Assembly: GCF_003144195.1 (NCBI RefSeq)
Contig: NW_020290029.1
Coordinates: 175,913 to 239,912 of the forward strand
DNA from: Ceraceosorus guamensis
Taxonomy: Eukaryota; Basidiomycota; Exobasidiomycetes; Ceraceosorales; Ceraceosoraceae
DNA: 64,000 nucleotides
Reading direction: 5' to 3'
Part shown: positions 33,869-45,000 of the stretch, in pieces
How positions within the stretch are numbered: the stretch's first letter is position 1
Layout: the number at the start of each line of letters is the position of its first letter
The notes under the pieces: generated by a model
Told to the model about the DNA's origin: nothing
The model's input: only the letters and a program-made list of their open reading frames with translations
Database searches by the model: none
Program-made: the position numbers and the translations under genes

Positions 33869-36268
33869 TCAGTACGTCAGGGTTCGAACAAGAGCGTCGA
33901 GGATGCGCGTGGGTCCGGGCTTGTAAAAGCTCTCGTGTACATGAGGAAAAGGCGTGTCCCAACCCCCCACTCTCTCGACGGGCGCTTCGAGGTTCAAGAA
34001 AGCCTCTTTTTGCACATGAGCCGAGATCTCGGCTCCAACACCAGCAGTGACGGGAGCTTCGTGAACGATGACGCATCTTCCTGTCTTTCGAACCGACTCG
34101 ACGACCGTCTCTCGATCCCATGGCAGGATGGTTCGCAGATCAATCAGCTCGATCGAAGCGGTTCGGAGGTGCGGGGAAATGTGGGCGGAGATGGTGCTGG
34201 AAGGGTTGCGCAGCATCTCGATGGCCTGCGCACAGGTGTAAAGCGGTGCGCCGTACGAGATTAGAGTCAAATCCTTGCCCGGAGTTAGGATCTCGGCGGA
34301 AGAGAGGGGAAGGGTAAAGTCGTCCACCGGACAGTGTTCGACCGAAGATCTGTACAGAATCTTGGGTTCCAAGAAGATCACTGGATCAGGATCGCGAATG
34401 CTAGAGAGCAGCAGACCCTTGGCTTGGATGGGCGAGCGTGGAATGACCACCTTGAGACCAGGTACTCCCATGAAGAGCTGTTCCACGCTCTGAGAGTGGT
34501 AGAGCGCACCATGACCGACTCCCATGCAAGGCGCTCGAATGGTGAGCTTGCCAGCACTGTGCTGACCTCCGCTCCTGTAGTTGTACTTGGCCGCCTCGTT
34601 GACAATCTGATCATATGCGGGGAGAATGTAGTCTGCGAATTGCACCTCTGCGATGGCCGTGTGACCCATCGCTGCCATACCGATGCCGAATCCCACCAAG
34701 CCTTGCTCGCAAAGAGGAGTGTTGAAGACGCGTTCCCTCGAGTATTCGGCCTCCAAGCCCATCGTGCTGCGAAACACTCCACCGAATGCCACATCTTCGC
34801 CAAACACGCAGGCCGTCTGGTCCGACGCCAAGATGTGCGATTGAGCATCCCTAATTGCCTACGAGTGCCATCAGGAGCAAATGGAAAAGTCTCAGCAAAT
34901 CAGCATGCTGTGTCCAAAGTGCAAATGATGGGTCTGATCGGAACAAGCGCTACGCAGCAGGCTTGCATCACGAGAAAAATGGAGGATGGATTGCGTCATG
35001 TGAAAGGATGCGCGTGCGTGCAGACAGTATCTGGATGGGAGCCAAGGGATACAGAAGCGGAACCAGGGGAAAGTGGAACACTGATAGGAACGTCGAACTC
35101 ATTGAGAAGCCTCGTCTGCTTTCTGCAAGTCGCGTTTCCTAGCCTCGAGAGTGAGGGCAAGATCGGCGCCGCTTGCCTGAGACAGAACTCGGGCAAGTCT
35201 GCTAGCAGGTGCAGAGAGGAGACCGACAATCTGAGCGCGGAGGGTTGCGAGGTCTGGCAACTTGCCAACGGCACCAAGAGCAGGAATATCGAGCAGGGTC
35301 TTGCCTTCGGCTACCGCAATGAGAGGAACGAGAACAGGTGTTTTCTCGATCGTTCGTTGGATAGCCTCCGCTTCACCAGGCTTCAATTTTCCTCCCAATC
35401 GAGCTCGCTCCTGCGCAATCACCTTGCTACCCGAGTGCTTCTCAAGCACTCTGAGCACGCGTGAAAGGTGATTTGGGTCCAAACGAGGCACCGTCAGCAT
35501 GGCTGTAGGTCCCTTGAGATGCTCTTCCAGACCCTGGATAGCATTGGAAGAGTGGGCTCGGACCAGGGGACGCAAAAGCGCAGTTCGAGACACTGTCAAC
35601 TTGGCGCCTTCGGAGCTTCCGCTGGCCTCGAGGCCCGGCACCGCTGCAGGCACGCCTGCTGCCTTGATCTCCTTTCTAATCTGATTGAAAGTGGGCACGT
35701 CGATGTTGCGGTGCGCCAACAAGACGACGAGGGGAGCCGTATCGAGGAAAGACTTGTACTGGTCGAACAGGAATCGCTTCCTCTCCGGATACACCCTGCT
35801 TTCCCTCTTGGACCACTCGATCGGCGACAAGGGTTGACCAGCCGCGCCCGCAGTGGGAGCAATGAAAGCCTCGCCCCTCGCAGACGACGTGAACGCACGT
35901 TGCGAAACTGAAGACGAAGCATGTGCCACGGCCAGGTTCGAAGAAGCGATCGCGGAAGCTCGACGCACCGTGTAGAGGTTGATCTTGCGTGTCTCACGCG
36001 CGACGCCATCCTCTCCATCAGTCCACTTGATTCCAGGAGTGCGCAGAGCCGCTTTCGAGGTACTGGCCAAGAGAGAGCTGTTGTTCACCTCTGGCGTCTC
36101 GGCAGCCGAGGGAGGTGCGGCTTCAGCAACGCTTCCCATAGCGAGAGCTCGGGGTCTAGCGGAAGCGCTGAATGCGCGTTTTCCACCGCCAAGGGCCACC
36201 TGCACTGCGGTTGGATGGGCTGTGCGGGAGGTGCTCGAGCTGGATGCGAGCGAGTGGAGGCTTCGCAC
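33869..36268 (-). CDS. BCKDHB: Branched-chain 2-oxoacid dehydrogenase E1 beta subunit, with uL10m inside intron 1
   Basis: E1 beta pairs with E1 alpha and thiamine diphosphate to decarboxylate the 2-oxoacids of Val, Leu and Ile in the mitochondrial matrix. Exon 2 (34858-33869, 329 codons plus stop) is unmistakable: [77 protein letters not shown] and [16 protein letters not shown]. The missing N-terminal residues are encoded 1.1 kb upstream. There, exon 1 ends ...[11 protein letters not shown] at 35969 and joins in phase 0 (donor GTGCGT; acceptor TCGTAG) to [15 protein letters not shown], reconstituting the expected family sequence. The uL10m coding region occupies the 1110-bp intron 35968-34859. 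A mitochondrial presequence ([14 protein letters not shown]) precedes exon 1's conserved part. The true start codon is unresolved; in-frame ATGs occur at 36139 and 36391, and the listed 5' limit is approximate. Confidence 0.88.
35099..35968 (-). CDS. Mitochondrial ribosomal protein uL10m, nested in BCKDHB intron 1
   Basis: uL10m forms the base of the stalk of the mitochondrial large ribosomal subunit. The frame ends at 35099. Landmarks are [99 protein letters not shown] and [39 protein letters not shown], the L10 pattern of an RNA-binding domain followed by a helix. A presequence-like segment, [17 protein letters not shown], precedes it. The body, about 289 codons, begins exactly where BCKDHB intron 1 begins: its first codon is the splice donor GTG. 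There is no in-frame ATG between the donor and the uL10m body. Translation therefore seems to need exon 1 (for example the in-frame ATG at 36139) with intron 1 retained, or an upstream exon I cannot see. The family call is good; the start is unresolved. Confidence 0.82.
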   Translation of the reverse strand: MRRASAIASSNLAVAHASSSVSQRAFTSSARGEAFIAPTAGAAGQPLSPIEWSKRESRVYPERKRFLFDQYKSFLDTAPLVVLLAHRNIDVPTFNQIRKEIKAAGVPAAVPGLEASGSSEGAKLTVSRTALLRPLVRAHSSNAIQGLEEHLKGPTAMLTVPRLDPNHLSRVLRVLEKHSGSKVIAQERARLGGKLKPGEAEAIQRTIEKTPVLVPLIAVAEGKTLLDIPALGAVGKLPDLATLRAQIVGLLSAPASRLARVLSQASGADLALTLEARKRDLQKADEASQ

Positions 36269-36399
36269 TTGAGTGCCGCCAGGTCCAATCTCAGGTGCGT
36301 TGGGGTCGTTGCGAGGCTCCAAGAAATGTTCGCCTTGACTCTTGGACTCGTGCGGTGTGGGCACCTGGAAAGTGGTGTCCTTGAGTGACATGAGGCGTT

Positions 36400-37510
36400 C
36401 TTGATCGGCTCCATCTTCAAAAACGTCACCTATGCCCCAGTAGGCCGACGGTTCGACAGAGCGCTCGAGACCATTTCTCTGGCTTTCGCGAGTCAGATGC
36501 TTGACATCATCCCAAGCTAGCTTCTTGTCGAGTGCGGCAAAGTTCTCTTCAATACGCTGGGGGTTAGAGGATTTGACGATAGGGATGATGCCTCGCGCCA
36601 AGCACCAGGAAATGTATACCTGCGCGGGTGTCATGTTGTTGCGTTGAGCAATGTCCTGCACGACCTCATTTTGCAAGTAGCGTTCCACGTTGTAGTTGCC
36701 GCCCAATGGAGTGTGCGCTTGCAGGAAGATCTGGTTGGCTTCCGAGTAATGCAGCAGCTCGTCATTGGCAACACCCCAATTGACTTCGACTTGGTTGACG
36801 ACGGGCTTGATCTCTGGGTCAGCGGCCAACATTTCTTCAGTGCGCCTGATGTTGAAATTCGAGATGCCAATATTCCGGATCTTGCCTTTCTTCACTTGCT
36901 CCTCGAGCTTGGTCCAAGTAGCTGCAATGTTCTCCGAGAGCTTGGCCTCTTCTACAGGATGACCAGCTTGGCCTTTTAAAGAATTGATCTGAGAAGCGTT
37001 GGGGTTGGAAAACGCGACGGGCCTACGCATAGGTTGGCGCGATGAACAGTAAGCGATCGGTCGAGCGTCGCTAACGGCCGCGCGAAGGCTCACCAGTGCA
37101 CCAGATACAGATCCAGATAGTCCACGCCGAGGTCCTTGAGCGAGGTGTCTAGGCCCACCTCGACATTGTCGCCATGGAAGGAGTTCCACAGCTTTGAAGT
37201 GAGCCACAGCTCATCGCGGGGAACACCGCTCTTGCGGATGGCATCGCCAACAGCATCCTCGTTCTTGTACACCCACGCCGCGTCAAGGTGCCTGTAGCCT
37301 GTCTTGAGCGCATGTGCCACAGATGCATTGGCTTGCTCCTTGTTGAGATTGTAAACGCTGTAGGTCAAAAGAAGCGCGTGTGAGCGAAAGGTCTTCTGAT
37401 CGAAGCTTACGCCGTACTCACCCAAACCCGATCTGGGGGATCTTGGCTCCATTTGCGAGCGTCCATGTCTTTGCAGAAGCCGCTCGGCGAGCGACAAGGG
37501 AAGCATGCAT
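36400..37510 (-). CDS. Aldo-keto reductase (3' end unresolved)
   Basis: This is an NAD(P)H-dependent carbonyl reductase with a TIM-barrel fold. The exons are 37510-37422, 37357-37094 and from 37022 onward. The joins restore TWTLANGAKIPQIGFG|GVYNLNKE and LYLVHW|PVAFSN. The catalytic tetrad is visible: Asp and Tyr in LDAAWVYKNEDAVG, Lys in WLTSKLWN and His in LYLVHW. Further AKR signatures are IRNIGISNFN, KPVVNQVEVNWGVANDELLHY, GIIPIVKSSNPQRIEENF and DDVKHLTRESQRNG. AKR similarity ends near SAYWGIGDVFEDG (about 36410). The expected stop is missing: the same frame stays open through BCKDHB exon 1 and uL10m down to 35099. Either a small intron near 36.3-36.4 kb provides the stop, or the transcript is really fused. 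The substrate is unknown. Confidence 0.85.
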
Positions 37511-38570
37511 CGTTACAAAGCGTGAAATGGGTGTGTTGTGCGAGGAGAAGCAGTCGAGTGGGGCGGGATGGGGCAGAAGTTGCTCAGCACTTCTCGCCGT
37601 TTATGGGATCAAGACTGGTCAATTGATGATAATCCCCAAAAATTGGTGAGTGGAGTCGAGAAGAATGGGCGTCCTCTACTCGACACGAACCAGCGTATAT
37701 GTCGTAGTCACAGTGATGGAGGTATACAAAGCCAGCCTGCGTCTGGCCGGGGTGAGCAAGTCAAGAACCCGGCACACAGCAGCAGCATCAAGCGCGATCG
37801 TCGCGTCTGCTGGCTTTCGCTCGCTCATGCTCCTTCTTCGCGTGCTTACCGAACCTGATGGACCCCGCTTTCCTCTGCTCTTCCGCCTCTTTTCGGTCTT
37901 TCGGCGCGCCGGGATCGCAAGCGCGCGCACGCGGGTTGAACGGACCCGCGGCCGCGTGGAGCGCAGCGCAGCGCACTAGAGCGCTCCTGGCCTGCTTGGC
38001 CAAGTATCAGCAGAGGCAGCAAGCGGCATGCGGTGTATAGCCTAGCTGATCCTGCTGCTTGATTGCTCCCCATCTCTACAGTGCGTGCCGTGCGGGGTAC
38101 GAGTGAGTGGGACTCACGACTGCTGTGGAGGCATCATTGCATCTCTCTCTCTCTTACTTGCGCAAGCCTGCGCTCTAGCTGATACATCTTCAAGTTAACG
38201 TGGAGCACAGACCCATGCTGTCATGCAAGGGATCAAGCGCAGGCTAGCTGTACTCCCTTGAGTGGCTGCCACACGTACGGTCAGTCAAACGCGTATGTGA
38301 ATGCCTCGACTTTCGACTCTAAGTGAATTCCGACGCTGCACTTTTGGACTGCCATTATCACCCGGGACTTTACACATCTCGAGGCTGCCATTCACTCCCT
38401 GACTGAAGTCATGCGGTCAGACTTTAGCTGATCCATGCTTGGTGTCGAATGACTTTGTCATCGAGCATCAGCATCATCCTCAATATCGGCAAATTTCTCG
38501 GTAGGCAATGCATGGGGAGAGGCGTTGTGAGAGGGATCTTGCGGAAGGCGTTGGGCCGTCGTGGTGAAGT
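37511..38570. other. Spacer: AKR promoter side
   Basis: About 1.06 kb lie between the AKR start and the RRN7 stop. No recognisable gene or RNA is present, and open frames here are short and of biased composition. Confidence 0.5.
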
Positions 38571-41437
38571 TTACGACATCTCTACATCACTCTCCTCCTC
38601 CTCCTCCTCCCCCTCGCTCTCTTGTTCCTCGTCCTCATCCTCGTCCTCTTCCTCACTTCTTTCACTCTGCACACTGCCCTCTGTTTCCCTCTCGCGTCTT
38701 CTCTCCTCCCTCCTCTTCTGTCTGCGTCTCTTCACCCTAGACCAAAGCCTCCTGCGCTGCAAGAGTGCCACCACGAGTACTCTCTCCAACTCTGCCACGA
38801 CTTCAAGCATCTTGAGCGTGTCGCAAGCTACAATGCTGGACGCTGCGACCAGAACCCTTTGTGCGCTCTCCGGAAGCTCGCCAAGCGTCATACCTCGGAA
38901 GAGGTAGTAGGAGGAACCGCACTCCAGCGGTTTGCTCGACCTGGCTGCGCGCGCCGAAGGGCGCGAGGCAGAATCGGACACGGGAACCGAAGACCATAGC
39001 TTCGAGCGCGCTTGCGTCAGCGCCTGTTCACGCACTTGACTTGGCGATGGCGCGTGTGCTTCAGTCTCGCTCGTAGCTCTATCTCGAGATTGTGCATCTT
39101 GACCTTGCACCGGCGCAAAGCTGAAGATGTCGTCCACATCTGGACCGAGAAGTTCGGAGGAGTGAGCTGCAACGAAAGGGCCTCGAAAGAGAAGTCTCGC
39201 ATCATGCTGACCTTTGACTTGCCGCCACCACAAATTGTTTGGGTGGTTGGGCAAGAGGAGACTCTCTTCGGCAAAGTCTAGGAATGAGTCGACCCCTGCA
39301 TCGTCCAGATCGATAATGTCTCTGAATGGCGGCGAAGGTTTGTGGATTGCAAGATGCGCATTCAACCCTCAAGCTTCCCAGCGTGTCAAGCGTTGCGAGA
39401 ATGACTTACAGATCTACGTTGTGAGCTGAAGAAATGTGAGACTGAGCGCGCACATCCGACTCTTCAAGCAATGTAAGCCAGCGCAGAATATTAGGAGCGG
39501 CCGTCTCGCAGTTCTTGGGACCATCTTCGGTTTCCGTTCTGAGCAGCTCTCAAAATCAGTAATGTTGATGACGGCTAGGCGACTTTCAAGGATCAATTCA
39601 CCTGGTGTAACCATCAAGACCGTAGCGCAGCTTGATTACGATCACAACGGCCGCCATAAGCAGCATGCAGGGAGACGTTGCGCGAAGAGTCTCAGGCGAC
39701 ATTGGCAGCCAGCTGCGCTGGAACGCAAAGCCTATACGCTCCGTGCTTTGGAACTCGGAATTTCGCTCAGATGTTCCGAGCTCGGAAGCGTCTCGGCCCA
39801 CCGCGAGCATCTCTATTCCGACAAGATGGACGAGGCTCTTTGCAGCAGTGTAGAAGGTCGCTGAAGAGCAACAACTCGTCCTTTTGTTAATCAGTGTTCA
39901 GTAAAGGCTGAAAGCACAATCAGGACTTACGTGGAAGCAGAAGGTGATCTACGCAGCGCCAAAGTACAGGCGCTGCATTCAGCTGAGGAAACGTGACGCA
40001 AAAGTCGATGTTCAAGGCTTCTGCGATATTGCAAGCGCGTTTCGATAATTCCTCGATGGTGGGAACGTGCTTGCGATGGATATCGGACCGGTAGGCCTTG
40101 ATAAGAGAATGATGACCTTTGCGCATGTCCTCGCATCACTCACGCGAGGCTCAAGAGCTTTGATGGCTCTGCCCGGAAGAGGTGCCACAATGTCTGGTGG
40201 AAGGGTATGCAAGGCATCGAGATATGGCAGACGGCGTTGCTCGACCAAGCTGTAAAGACGTGGCTTAGCGTGTCAGCCGGACACGGTCCGCCAACTCAGC
40301 CCTTGTTGGGCTTCGAAGGTCCAGGCTGTGCGACAACTCACGCGATGAGGTCGGCCCACAGGACCGGCACGCGTGCCGTGATCAAAGCAAGGTAGACGAT
40401 GGCTAGAGTGCTCATAGTGGGGTTCACCATCGTTCTGAGTGACTGATCTCTTTCCGACACTTCTTGAGCGCGCAGCCTAGCCCGGCTGTCCTGAGCGGAT
40501 GGAGCCAGCTGTGGGAGCGAATCGTCTGCGACTTGACCATAGAGATCCCCTCTTCTTTTCTCAGCGGCGCTGCTCTTCGGCGATTCTGCCGATACTGCCT
40601 GTACTCCCTCGTTCCACCGCCCGCGAGTCGAGTGTTTGCCAGTTCCCGGTGTGCGGTCACGCTTGGCACGTGACGGAGATGGTCTCTCGACGTTTTCGCG
40701 GTCATCTGAAGTCGACGAGCTGCTAGACGAGGTGGTATCGCTATCAAAGTCAGAACCGTCTGTGACCTCTCTCATGCGCCTTCTGAAAGCCCGACGAGCT
40801 TCGTCGTCTTGCCGTTCCTTGGCAGACAACTCTGCGAGGTCCTCGATCGTCTGCCCGCTCTCTTGCTCTTTGGCTCGCCGTTCCTGCTCCAAAAATGGCG
40901 CAGGACGCAACTTGGGCAGACAGGAGACGTAGAGTGCCCAAAGATCTCGCGCTATCGGCTAGAGTAAATTGCATGAGACTGTAAGTCTGATGAACGATCG
41001 TTGATAAATCCATCGAACTCAACACTCACCTCGACTACGTCTGGCAGGTCAGGCCACTCGTGATGCAAGGCTGCCAGCTGCCAGCGGAGCAGAAGCTGCA
41101 AGCATTGGTACAAAGCGAATTGGCCTCTTTCGCCATGCCACACTCCCGACTGCAATCTGTACCTCCTCTTCTTTGGTCTCTTTCTTCCCGTTCCCGTTCC
41201 CCGCTTGCGCATTCCCGCCGGGTTGAAGTCATCATCATCTGCCGTCTCTTCCCTGAAACCTTGCAGCACGTGTCCATTGATGCAGTTGATCAGACCAGTG
41301 GAGGCATCCTTTCTGAACTTGCGGACGCCGCAGACCTCGCACTCTGGACGAGCGACTCTTTGACTAGGCTGTGAAGGACCGGCTTGCGATTGTGAGGCAA
41401 GTGTGCCGGAACGCGGCTGCGAGAGTGGTCTGGACAT
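38571..41437 (-). CDS. RRN7: RNA polymerase I initiation factor Rrn7 / TAF1B type
   Basis: This is the TFIIB-like subunit of the Pol I core factor, which recruits Pol I to the rDNA promoter. Seven exons (41437-41030, 40958-40342, 40249-40144, 40096-39931, 39860-39602, 39538-39410, 39321-38571) give about 811 aa, every join in phase. An N-terminal zinc ribbon, ECEVCGVRKFRKDASTG followed by CINGHVLQGF, starts the protein. The conserved B-reader/linker-like block is RGQFALYQCLQLLLRWQLAALHHEWPDLPDVVEPIARDLWALYVS. Downstream cyclin-fold parts include VNPTMSTLAIVYLALITARVPVLWADLI, LVEQRRLPYLDALHTLP, VPTIEELSKRACNIAEALN and NAAPVLWRCVDHLLLP. The long Ser/Asp-rich insert and the C-terminal acidic run (EEEDEDEDEEQ, EEEEEESDVEMS), encoded by CTC/TCC repeats on the plus strand, are low complexity. 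It is divergent from DNA2. Confidence 0.88.
38588..38668. repeat. CTC/TCC-rich tract coding the Rrn7 acidic tail
   Basis: Imperfect CTC and TCC triplets on the plus strand read as GAG/GAA/GAC on the minus strand. They encode the Glu/Asp run at the Rrn7 C-terminus. Confidence 0.75.
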
Positions 41438-42002
41438 CTCGATCTCCTGGCGCACCCTCGTCTCGGCGCATCATCATTGGGCTGAACCGCGCTCGTGCGT
41501 GCCCTTGTTCTGGTGTATTGCTGGATGGGGTTTTGGTGACGACGTGCGCGAAGCATGACCATCAAGCGCGTGTTTTGAGGCGATTCAAACACTCAAGACT
41601 CCAGACTCCCTCGTCCGGTTTGTTTTTGTGTCTCGCCGCCGCCTGATGTAGAGGTAAATATTTTAAATCACTGAATCTGAATGTTGAATCAAATCAGGAA
41701 TGTATACCCAGCATAGCGAGTGCTGTGATGCATGCATGACGAGCGCGGGGATCGTGCCGCGGCCCATCACCAAATCAATGCCGCCGCGGCGTACATGCAA
41801 GCCCATACGCGCGACGCGCTATCGCGCTCGAGTCAATGAACGCGCAGCGCGTACATCATTCACTGATTGAGAGCAACACGACTTGCATATTTCAGACATC
41901 AAGAGGAGGATCATCCTTCTTCATCTTGACACACGACCATCGCGCCCCCATCTGATGCATTTGTAGCTGCAAACAGCGCATTCGCCGCACACCCGGACGG
42001 CC
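41438..42002. promoter_or_regulatory. Shared divergent promoter region, RRN7 / DNA2
   Basis: These 565 bp lie between divergent start codons, with an AT-richer core near 41650-41700 that contains TTGAATC-type motifs. Promoter function is inferred from layout only. Confidence 0.4.
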
Positions 42003-45000
42003 ATGGGCCCCTCAAGAGCCGGCCCCTCAAAGGCCGACATGGACGCGTTCATGGCCCACCTCTTGGCGGATGTGGACGCGTCGGTGTTCGATCTGCCTCC
42101 ATCGCAATCGCCCCCCAAGAAGCCGTGCTCCCTGGAGGCCGCGCAGTCGAGCCAACAACGTATTCGGAGCATGTCACCTGCTCGCAGAAGCCCTGCTGCT
42201 CACAAGCGACCCAAGCTCGGTCATGCATCTGCAGAGCTTCGGATGCGCACGCGAGTCAAGGACGAGCCTGGGGATGATGCAGGCTCAAGTAGCTGTCTGA
42301 GAACGTCGCCGTCAGCTCCCACTCCGTCGACCAAGCAGATCGCGGCCGAGTCTGATGAGCAGTATGATGGGAAGTCGGCTGCAAGGAGCAGAAAAGATGC
42401 CATTCGTGTGGCCAGGGAGCAGGCTGAGGAAAGAGGTGTGGGCTCTTCCGACCAGATGCTTGCTTCTTCATTCGTGAGTGCCTTCGCTTCTTATGCAACA
42501 TGCGATTGATTTGCATCCTCACGAATAGAGTCTGCTGTACAAGAACAGGCACACAAGTCGTCTGCGGCAGAGTATCGCGAAAAGCGGCAGCGAGAAAGGG
42601 AGGCAGCACGAAGCTATGTACGCGCAAAGGTGCTCAACATTGGTCAGGACAATTTCATACCCGCTTCAGCGCTCTCAGCTCCGGCATCCGCTCCACCTGC
42701 CTTGATATCTGCGTCGACAGTGGATAAAATGAGAACGAGGAGACAGGTGGTGCTGAATGTGGAAGAGAGAGCTCCCTTGGACATCCGGGACAAGAACTTT
42801 GTACGAGCAGACGAACATGGCGCCCGGCGCAAAATCTATCTACGAGACGAATGGCTGAGCCTTGCAGAGCGAATTCGAGTAGGTGACTACGTCCACCTCA
42901 TTGGACACTGGTCGGAGGCGTTCGACGATCTCGAAGATGCACTAAGCGTCACAGGACCCCCAAGCTCTTCTGCGTCAGCCCAAGCTGGACAGTCGAGCCA
43001 AGTCAATGGACATCCCGTTTCAAAGCCAGACTTGGCCATTGCCGAGGTCGACGAAGATGATGACGACGACATGTCGCTGTGGGCGAACTTGGACTGCACC
43101 TTGCCTTCGAGCACACCGACCAAGTTACCTCTAATGATTCTCTCAAGCTCTGGAGCCCTCGACGCAAGTGGGCATCCCCCTTGCAAGAATTTGCTCATCC
43201 TGCATCCCGATCTCCTGCTGTCTGCAACTTCAATTTCAAACGTCTCGACTTGCCTGCGTAGACCGCTTATCTCGTCCCGTCTGCGGGCATCCGCAGCGGA
43301 TGGCGCAACATCCGAAGCGCTCGTCATGGGCGCCATGCTGCACGTCGTGCTCCAGTCTTGTCTGACTGGCACAGCTTTGCCAAGTACCTGCGAAGGAAGC
43401 CCCTCCCCTAGCGGCATCCGAACGCTACCATCGCTCGAGATGCCGGAGTGTTTTCCGCCCACATGGAACGGCGTGCCTCCGACCAACTTCTCGGCGTCTT
43501 TTGTCGCGGAACAGATCTGCGCTCAAGTCGACGCATGTCTCGAAGACCTCGCCGATGCTGGACTTGACACTCAGGTGGCTCGTGAGCATCTGATTGACGC
43601 TGTCAAGCCATTCGGCGAATTTGCCTTCAAGTACCTTGCCTCACCAGAAGGAGATATTCCCGTGAGTACACCGGCCAACGCATCCTGCCCTTTGGGGACA
43701 GCTCGAAAGCAGCTGACTGGTGTAGTCGGTTTTCATCTCTGCCGCCACCAGCACGATGCTGTCGCCATAGACTCTCGCTCAGAGTCACCGCCGCGCGTCC
43801 GCATACGTCGCGTACTGGAAGTGGAAGAAGATATTTGGTCACCCATGTACGGCCTGAAAGGCTTTGTCGACATCTCTGTGGAAGTCGAAGTACAAGAAAC
43901 TTGGGCCAAGCAGCCACCTCCGCGACAGCATGCGTCGGGCCGAGCGGTCTCTGCCGTGTTTCTGAACGCTGGCCTTCAGCGGAATGCGGGCAACATCCAT
44001 CGCGCAGCCAGCGGTCCGCTTCGTGCGTCTCAAACCACCGCCCTAGATTCGGGCGGCGTTCAAACGTTCGTGATGCCGCTAGAGCTCAAGACTGGTCGAG
44101 CTTTCGCCAATCTGGAGCATCGCGCTCAAACGATGATGTACATGCTGATGATGTCGGAGAGATATGGAACAGATTGCCAGCAAGGCTTGCTGTACTACTC
44201 TCGCTCTGGGGACCTTCATCGAGTGCGCAAGTCGGCTAATGAAATCAGAGCTCTGATCATTGGTCGGAATGAGCTTGCGAGCTACATGTTGAAGCGGAGT
44301 GCCGAACGGCGCAGCAAGGTGCTAGCAAAGCCGGAATCACAACTGCCAGAAGCTCCGCCACGCTTGGAACTCCCAGCCACCATCGATTCGGAGCGGACGT
44401 GCGGACGATGCTACGCTGTGGATGGGTGTATGCTCTATCGGCGTGCCGTGGACGACGTAACTGAAGACCCAGAGAATCCCTCACCAATCGCCGACTTGTA
44501 CGACAAGATGACGGCCCACTTGACCGACGAGCACGCCGCGTTCTTTGCGCACTGGGAACGCCTGCTCACACTCGAGGAGGAGGACATCAGCCGATTCAGG
44601 AGAGAGCTGTGGACGATGACGGCAGCCGCCAGAGAGCAGAGGGGAGCAGCGCTCGCTGACATGCAACTGGTACCCGAGGAAGCATCGAGGACTGCTGTCG
44701 CCAGCCAGAAGCATAGGAGAGATGCGCGGCACCGGCATACCTACGAGTTCAAGCGGCGCGCCAAATCAGCCCTCGAGGCGGTGTTCCATTGTCCTCTGGC
44801 TCTGGGGGAGCGAGTGGTGCTTTCCGTGAGCTCATCGTTACCAGCGCTAGCCTCGGGTATGCTCATCGAAATCAGCAACTCGAGCGTCGTCTTGGCCTTG
44901 GAAAGAGACCTCGGACCAGTGATCGCGCGTCTGGACGACGAATATAACACCGGAGACTATCAGTTCCGCATCGACAGGGACGAGCTGGGTGGCAGCATGG

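Noticed and set aside
35596-36018. Arg-rich frame ([17 protein letters not shown]... and MLRLQFRN...) as a possible uL10m presequence
   Set aside because: It looks presequence-like but is in another frame. The nearby acceptor TCTTCAG (35907) would need a different phase to reach uL10m, so no valid join was found.
36085-36429. Alternative minus-strand frame (about 115 codons) across the AKR/BCKDHB boundary
   Set aside because: It overlaps the better-supported frame, is not similar to anything I recognise, and gives no splice to uL10m or BCKDHB in phase.
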